The notes below the pieces were generated by a model. It was given only the letters and a program-made list of their open reading frames with translations. It searched no databases and had not been told where the DNA came from. Below, piece after piece: positions 43,164-48,673 of a DNA stretch of 48,673 bases. The position numbers and the translations under genes were made by a program. The DNA lies in NCBI RefSeq assembly GCF_000006405.1, contig NW_003202288.1, forward strand, positions 23,091-71,763, read 5' to 3'. The stretch comes from Perkinsus marinus ATCC 50983. Its lineage: Eukaryota > Perkinsozoa > Perkinsida > Perkinsidae. The stretch's first letter is position 1. Each line of letters starts with the position of its first letter.

Positions 43164-44220
43164 TCACACGACACCTTCGAACGACATGGGTATGGTGATG
43201 CATGAGCTGCTACTGCTGCTACTGGTCGGCATCGCTGTATTGGCCCAGGGCTTGACAAGGGGCCTCGTCGAGGGCTGCTCCCGTCTTATGATGTCTTCGC
43301 TCTTGTGAGGTATCCTCTCGCGTTCCTCTTGTCGCCAGTGTTCCTGGGCGCTCCACACGCCTCTTGTGGCTTCAGGAGGTGGATTGTCTTCTGCCTCCCC
43401 TTCACCCACTCGGGCTGTGAGCCCTCCCACTGCCATATCAGTGAGACGGATCTCAGAGTCACTCTGAGCTTCCTTGACTTGATGTATAATCCCATTAGCC
43501 CACCGCCTGGCCTCTGTCTTAGCAGCGCTGACCAGCCGACCCAGCTCAATCTTCTCAGCCTTAGCCGTAGCCAACGCTTGCTTCAACAACCTGAGCCCGC
43601 ACATAAGCAGCATTAGAGTAGAAGCAATGACTCACCGTACGTCCTCTCGGTCCCTGCCCAACTCCGCCATGAGGGCTCCACGCCGACCAACCATCTCCCC
43701 AACCTGCCTCTCCAAGTCTCGACACTCCTCTGCTATCCTGTGCTTCCGATCGAGCAACCAGCCTCTTTGGTCCAGGGCTTTACGAAGTTCTGTTCGAACG
43801 TTCTTGATGGTTTTTCTGAGTGCAGCAGCTCTGCTTCGCTCCGCCGATATATCTTGTTTTAGTGACAGGCAGGCCACTTTGCATTCCTCAAGTTCATACA
43901 CGAGTTTCTGTCGGGCAGACTTCGCTCGATTCAGGGCCTCAGTCATCGCCTCAGACCCAGGCTTCAACCCAAGGATCCTCCTCATTGACGTCGTTGCCCC
44001 CTTGGGACACAGCAGTGCCCTGGTCATCAGGCTTGGGGATGCTTCTCGAGCTCTGTCGTCTCCTGTCAGCTCTAGCTGGACGCAGACCGCTGTCATTCTC
44101 GACACGCACAGCAGCCACCTCTAGATCTTCCTCAAGGGCCCTATTATACTGATCTAGTGCACGGAAGAATGCAGTTGCTCTCTCGTCCGGCTGCTGTGGA
44201 TGAACTTCCCGAGAACCCAT
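43164..44220 (-). CDS. Coiled-coil protein of unknown function
   Basis: Three exons give a continuous frame from ATG 44220 (MGSREVHPQQPDERATAFFR) through ALNRAKSARQKLVYELEECK, SLKQDISAERSRAAALRKTI and DLERQVGEMVGRRGALMAEL, then across a ~47-nt intron to LLKQALATAKAEKIELGRLV, and end in a Ser-run tail ([18 protein letters not shown]). Heptad-like spacing of Leu/Ala with Glu/Arg over about 200 residues supports a long coiled coil. No family recognised. It lies 93 bp upstream of the CHFR-like start on the same strand. The first intron (about 31 nt) is short and its borders are uncertain. Confidence 0.65.
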
Positions 44221-44611
44221 TCGATGATAAGGGCAGCTGCTGCGGAAAAACACCGACGATCAACCCAACAGAGTGCAAGATCGAATACTCCGCCAAATCA
44301 TCATAGCCGATGAGGAGCCCGAATCACTATGGAGCTGACGTCATCAAGTAGTCCGCTAGTCCTGAAAAGACATATACAGCTGTATACGTCTCGAATGGCC
44401 GGAGGCTCCCAAACACTTAACGATTCTGAGAAATGAATTCGAAAACAAAACGATTGGAAATTAAGACCAGCACAAGTACATTCATAAACGCAAGAGGGAC
44501 GTCGCAGGAAGACGGCCAAAGATTCGGTTGTGACATTCAACGCAACGAGGTAGAGCTACGGGAGAAACATTCTAAACAAGGGAGTCACCCAGTAAGCAGT
44601 GATATTCCTCC
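44221..44611. other. Intergenic region between NEMF and the coiled-coil gene
   Basis: About 390 bases with only short overlapping ORFs; probably the promoter of the coiled-coil gene and the 3' UTR of NEMF. Confidence 0.6.
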
Positions 44612-47600
44612 TCATCCGTCCATAGCAAGCAAGGCCTCTTTCTCTCTCTGCTTGGCCAACTGCTTCTTCTCCTTCTTAGACTTCTGCTGTAGCTTCTGCA
44701 CTCCGCTAGCCGCGAGCTTCACATTGCTCACGCCTATCGCATCTGACGCTTCCTCCATCGGCACGAGGCGTACAAGATCCAATGCATGGCGGTCGATGGC
44801 AACAGGCGTCGCCTCCACACCATCCTCTCCCTCAGGAGCCTTCGCTGCTGCTGCTGCCCTAGCAGACTTCAACTCTCCTTCCACCTGACTCTGCAATAGC
44901 TTCAACCCCAGCTGGGCTGCCTTGCCCCGCTTCATCTGGCCCGGAGTGAACTTCACTTTAATTGGAATCTACCCCAACAGCATTGACAACAACAGCGACC
45001 AACCAGGGCTTCTACCTGAGTCATAGCCTGATAGGGAGCACACACCATGACGGCACCAAGGACCTCATCCTCTCCCCACTCCGGCCACGATTGCAGTCGA
45101 TCAAGTGTATGGGCTATCCCACCGCCCGAGGTGACCTTCGCCTCCTCTTCATCTTCCTCTTCCTCCTCCTCTTCCTCGTGGTCATCAACTTGCCGACTAC
45201 TGTTGGCCTGTGCCTCGGCAGCAGCATTCGGGCAGGCACTCGCTAGATGGCCCTCCTCACCGCACTTGAAGCAGATGTTCTTACCGGTAGTCACGTCTTT
45301 ACTCGAAGCCTCTTCCTGAACTCGACCACGTGCATGGGGCAATCTAAAATATCTCCTACCACTACGTCGTCGTCCTCTTCCTCATCCTGTCGCTGCTGCT
45401 GCTGTTGTTGTTCCTCAACAACCTTTACCTCCTTACTGCCCATCAGCTTCATCCTGATCAGCCTCTCCTCCTCATCCTGATCTCCATACTTCTCTCTAAT
45501 CTTCGCCAGCTTCTTCCGCTGATGCCGAGTCAGTGGCTTCGTCTTCCCCCCTGCTTGCTCCTTATCCCCACGCTGCCCATCTGCTGAACTCTCCGTATCT
45601 CCACCTGAAGACAGAACCTTCACTGTGCCACGAAATTATTTATCAGCAAACTCGCCTTGTTTATGCACTCCCGCCTTCTTCATCTGCTTTCGCTGCTGTC
45701 GGCTCATACCTCCTCCCTTTGACGCCTGACCACCCTCTTCCTTGCCGCCCTTCTTGATGGGCCCCTCCCCTCCCTTTGGGTTAAAATCAAAGTCTTCCAC
45801 CACTCCGGGCCCCTCCTCCTCTGCTTCCTCAGTCGACACAATACGCCGCTCCTTTTCCTCTTCCTCCAATAGGTTCTCCCTCTGAACCCTCTTAGCTCGG
45901 TACCTGCATCCAAACGTGCCACCACCGCAACAGCCGCCGTTCAAGCAGCCCACTTCTCCGCACTATCATCCGTGACCGTCCACATCACCCCAAGACCCAT
46001 CTCCAAGCGGCCAGTAGGAGGAAGGAAGTTCTTCTTTCCCCGAATCATAAAGCTACCCGTCGAGAGGAACTCCCCTGTTGGTGCAGTCTTCGACACTTGC
46101 TTGGCCCACACCCACCAAGCTGATGTGACGATCTTGTTGTCCCATGCTCGAGACCTACGACCAACTACTGCAACAACAACAACAGTCACAGCGGAGCGAA
46201 GCTCACCTGCATAGGGAATATTGCCCAGCCTCGGCCAACGTCCGCTGCGGAGGTTCGACTCCCCCCTTGGGCATTTTTATCACCACAGTAGCAGCACCAG
46301 CAAGATCAGCATGAACATAAATATCAGTTGGTGCTAGATACCGTCGCCATAGCAGTTCGTTCTGCTGAGCATCCCTACCTGCAAACACAACCACGAGCCC
46401 GATACCACTCCTTTCGCAACTCGTAGGCCAAAGTAAGCCATAGAGCAAACCACTCAAACAAGTACAAGCATTCTGTGCGAACAACGAGATCATCAGGATC
46501 ATCAGCTAAACGGCCCTCTCCTCCTCACCTGCCAAAACCAGCAGTCGGTCGCTAGAAATGAACCAGAAAAACTTCTGAAACCAAAACTTCTTCCTCCGTT
46601 TCGCTAGCAGTTGCTTCTCTGCTCCTCCCAGTGCCGCAGCCGCCTGGTTGCCCCCAGCGCCCTTCCCTAACAAACACATACCAGTCACCAACCGGCACAC
46701 CTCCACCACTTACCTTTGAGCCTTTTCTCAGCCATCTTCACCGCCCTCGCCATCTGCTCTTCAGTTTTACCCATCTTCTCCTGCATCCCCTTCCTCTTCT
46801 CGTGGAGTAGTGCGACATTAGCCTGATCAACGATTCTATGACTCCGAATAATACCAATCTTGCAGCGGCATCTGTCATTACTATGTACAAGGGGATATAC
46901 AGTGTTGGAAAATAAGTTTGCTTTCATCAGCTAAGATTCGGAATATCCTCACTACATTAACAAAACCTCCACGACTCAGAGCAAAAGTGTACCAAAACCA
47001 ACGACAATTTCCTTATTGTCACCAACACACATATAATGCCCCCCGCACGACCACAAACAAGACTTCGGAGCGGAGTCCACCACGGAAAGGTAACAACCCT
47101 TCTGATCTTCTATAACGTAACCCACCTGAGCCGTTCTGCCAAGGTCCAGCCATACCTCCACAGTCGTCGCACCATCGTCATCATCATCTGTGCCTACACA
47201 ATTCCCCTACCACCAACGAGCCATACCAGCACTCTCCTACTGGCCGCTTTCTCAAGCACTATAGATATCCTATTCTTATCAAGGGCCAACTGACGAATAT
47301 GCATCGCTAAGGGATGCCCAGCCCGCTGCTGTTGCTTCACAGCGATCGTGAGCTCGTCCCACCGTAACTATGCCAACGCTGAGCCTCCCCATACCGGTCA
47401 GCAGCAGCTACCTTTGCTGCTAGCAGGGCATTGACCATCTGAATAGCCGCATCAGCAAGTGTCGTATTAGCCTCTAACGCCACCGCCTGAGAGATGTGAT
47501 ATAGGCAACACCCATGCATGCAATTGTCACCTGTTCCCACAACGACTGCTGCTCCTTCTCAAGCTCCCCCATCCTACGACGTTGATCGGACTTGATATTC

Positions 47601-48673
47601 TCCACCTAAGCAGAACATGACCAGTGAGGGCGTGGCCGCCGCCCTAAGCTGATGATGATAATAGCGGACCTTAGATATCATTTGGCTCTGCTTCTGGACG
47701 AGTTGTCCCTCCAGTTGGGCCCGCATAAGTCGAGTGTAGTAGTCATCCACACATTCGGTGAAGGAGGGATACTCCACAACGGAAGAATCATCGCCGCCTG
47801 ACAATAACCACTTAACGTCAATTTCTTACTAGTAGTAAGTTACTACTACTACTACTACCTCCTTTAAGAAGTCTCTTAAGCGGAGCATAGTCGACCATCT
47901 TTCCTCCTTCACCCTCCTCAAGACCATACCCCTTCCCCTCCTTAATAGTAGACACTTCATTCAATGCTTCATAGCACCATCCAATAGCCCGTCGTAGAAT
48001 CTTAGAAGGCTCCTCCTGACACCAAAGCCCATTAATACAACCCCTCCTCTACCCCTCCTCTCCCACCTCTCCCTCTTGCATCATAGCGTTCCTCACAGAC
48101 AAAGTCGCCAGTTGTGGCGAAGCAAAGGAGACCAGCCTTACAGGAGACAACCATCAACCCATAGCGATCAGCCGCCCAACCCTCCTCACCTCAGGACAGC
48201 CGAGCTCATCCCCTTCACATTACTCCGTCCGCCCAGCTCCTTCACCAGCACCTCCTCGGTGATGCTATCCACGTATTTCCCTTCCTCCCCCCCGGTCGTC
48301 GTCTCCCCCTTCTTAGCTGCCAACTCCAATGGGTACGGCACTGACACACCAACCACCTGCCCATGCTACCACCACTAGCTCTCTTACATCCAACCTCCAC
48401 CTTCTCCTCATCACTATATGCATACCGTCTCAACAACATCGTCACCTTATAGGTGTTATCCATCACCACTATATTGCCCTTTGCATACCTAGACAAAAAT
48501 ATACCCATCTTCTACTGCATATGCTGGGGATGAAAATATTAAAATTTCGCAAAGTCCTTACTGATTTCTGTAAACTTCCACCCAAATTCGTACGTGAACC
48601 TCCATAGTTAGTGAGGAAACCCTCAACCTCAGCCCCTTAGAAAAGCAAACAACTATTCCAACACTCCTCCCAT
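44612..48673 (-). CDS. NEMF: NEMF/Rqc2 ribosome quality control factor (N-terminus outside window)
   Basis: Multi-exon gene running off the right edge. In order: NFACT-N strand [36 protein letters not shown] opening the coiled-coil arms; [63 protein letters not shown] core [91 protein letters not shown]; acidic linkers; [20 protein letters not shown]; a CCHC knuckle [16 protein letters not shown]; and the NFACT-C end [34 protein letters not shown] binds stalled 60S-peptidyl-tRNA complexes, recruits Listerin and adds C-terminal tails. The first ~150 residues, including key tailing residues, are not visible. Two introns carry the dispersed element and one begins with (GTA)n. Confidence 0.9.
46900..47045 (-). 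repeat. Dispersed intronic element, copy 7 (in a NEMF intron)
   Basis: On the minus strand: ATATGTGTGTTGGTGACAAT, GTAGTGAGGATATTCCGAAT, GATGAAAGCAAACTTATTTT, CCAACACTGT. It sits inside the 303-nt intron 46823-47125 between [12 protein letters not shown] and [10 protein letters not shown], in sense orientation. Confidence 0.75.
47798..47858 (-). repeat. (GTA)n at a NEMF 5' splice site
   Basis: The 61-nt intron starts GTAGTAGTAGTAGTAGTAAC and ends TTGTCAG. Splicing gives [18 protein letters not shown], in frame. It is a third intron whose donor coincides with a GTA/TAC repeat. Confidence 0.8.
48511..48666 (+). repeat. Dispersed intronic element, copy 8 (in a NEMF intron)
   Basis: CTGCATATGCTGGGGATGAA, ACTTCCACCCAAATTCGTAC, CCATAGTTAGTGAGGAAACC, AAAGCAAACAACTATTCC, AACACT. 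It lies antisense in the intron whose acceptor (TTTTTGTCTAG) is at 48489-48490; the donor is beyond the window. Confidence 0.75.

Noticed and set aside
1-48673. CRISPR arrays, rRNA genes, bacterial operons, intact tRNA genes
   Set aside because: I looked on both strands and found no regular spacer arrays, no rRNA signatures and no tRNA with pairing stems.

Overview
This window looks like nuclear DNA of a perkinsid alveolate (Perkinsus or a close relative). The evidence is indirect. Genes are dense and on both strands. Many are split by very small GT-AG introns, mostly 37-64 nt. Several proteins are clear eukaryotic orthologues (SF3B3, NEMF/Rqc2, CHFR, a SNAPC4-like Myb protein, DPY30). A SufS-type cysteine desulfurase carries a leader that looks plastid-directed. 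A 22-nt motif almost identical to the dinoflagellate/perkinsid spliced leader occurs three times. Nothing bacterial, CRISPR-like or operon-like is present. Start codons were set to in-frame ATGs, and exon joins were worked out by eye from GT-AG signals, reading phase and family similarity.

Layout: 1-1407 holds two and a half copies of a 565/566-bp tandem repeat, running into a frame-broken MULE-type transposase relic (to 2261). 3381-8636 (-) is the splicing factor SF3B3. 9589-10455 (-) is a RING-CH (MARCH-like) E3, head to head with a BIRC6-type ubiquitin-conjugating enzyme at 10722-13119 (+). Then come DPY30 (13675-14093, -), a multi-Myb SNAPC4-like protein (14395-16311, -), an unidentified charged protein (16778-17702, +), two weak small genes, a probably organellar DEAD-box helicase (19250-21284, -), a 10-exon unknown protein (22681-25216, +), SufS (25606-27120, -) and ascorbate peroxidase 1 (27318-28307, -). 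28.3-32.2 kb is gene-poor and AT-richer. It is followed by an OSCA/CSC1 (TMEM63-like) channel (32169-34427, -), an intronless RAP-domain protein (35295-37277, -), ascorbate peroxidase 2 (39071-39964, -), a CHFR-like FHA-RING-PBZ ligase (40813-43071, -), a coiled-coil protein (43164-44220, -) and NEMF/Rqc2 (44612 to the window end, -, N-terminus outside).

The most unusual signal is a family of dispersed ~130-185 bp elements (about eight copies). At least four copies lie inside introns (SF3B3, the E2 enzyme, NEMF twice). Those introns are 183-303 nt where bounded, against about 45 nt for most others, so the family behaves like introner elements. A second pattern is (GTA/TAC)n microsatellites at or beside the 5' splice site of introns in three genes.

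There is no single pathway here. Themes are RNA processing (SF3B3, SNAPC4-like, DEAD helicase, RAP protein), ubiquitin and ribosome quality control (MARCH-like E3, E2, CHFR, NEMF), and redox or Fe-S metabolism (two ascorbate peroxidases, SufS).
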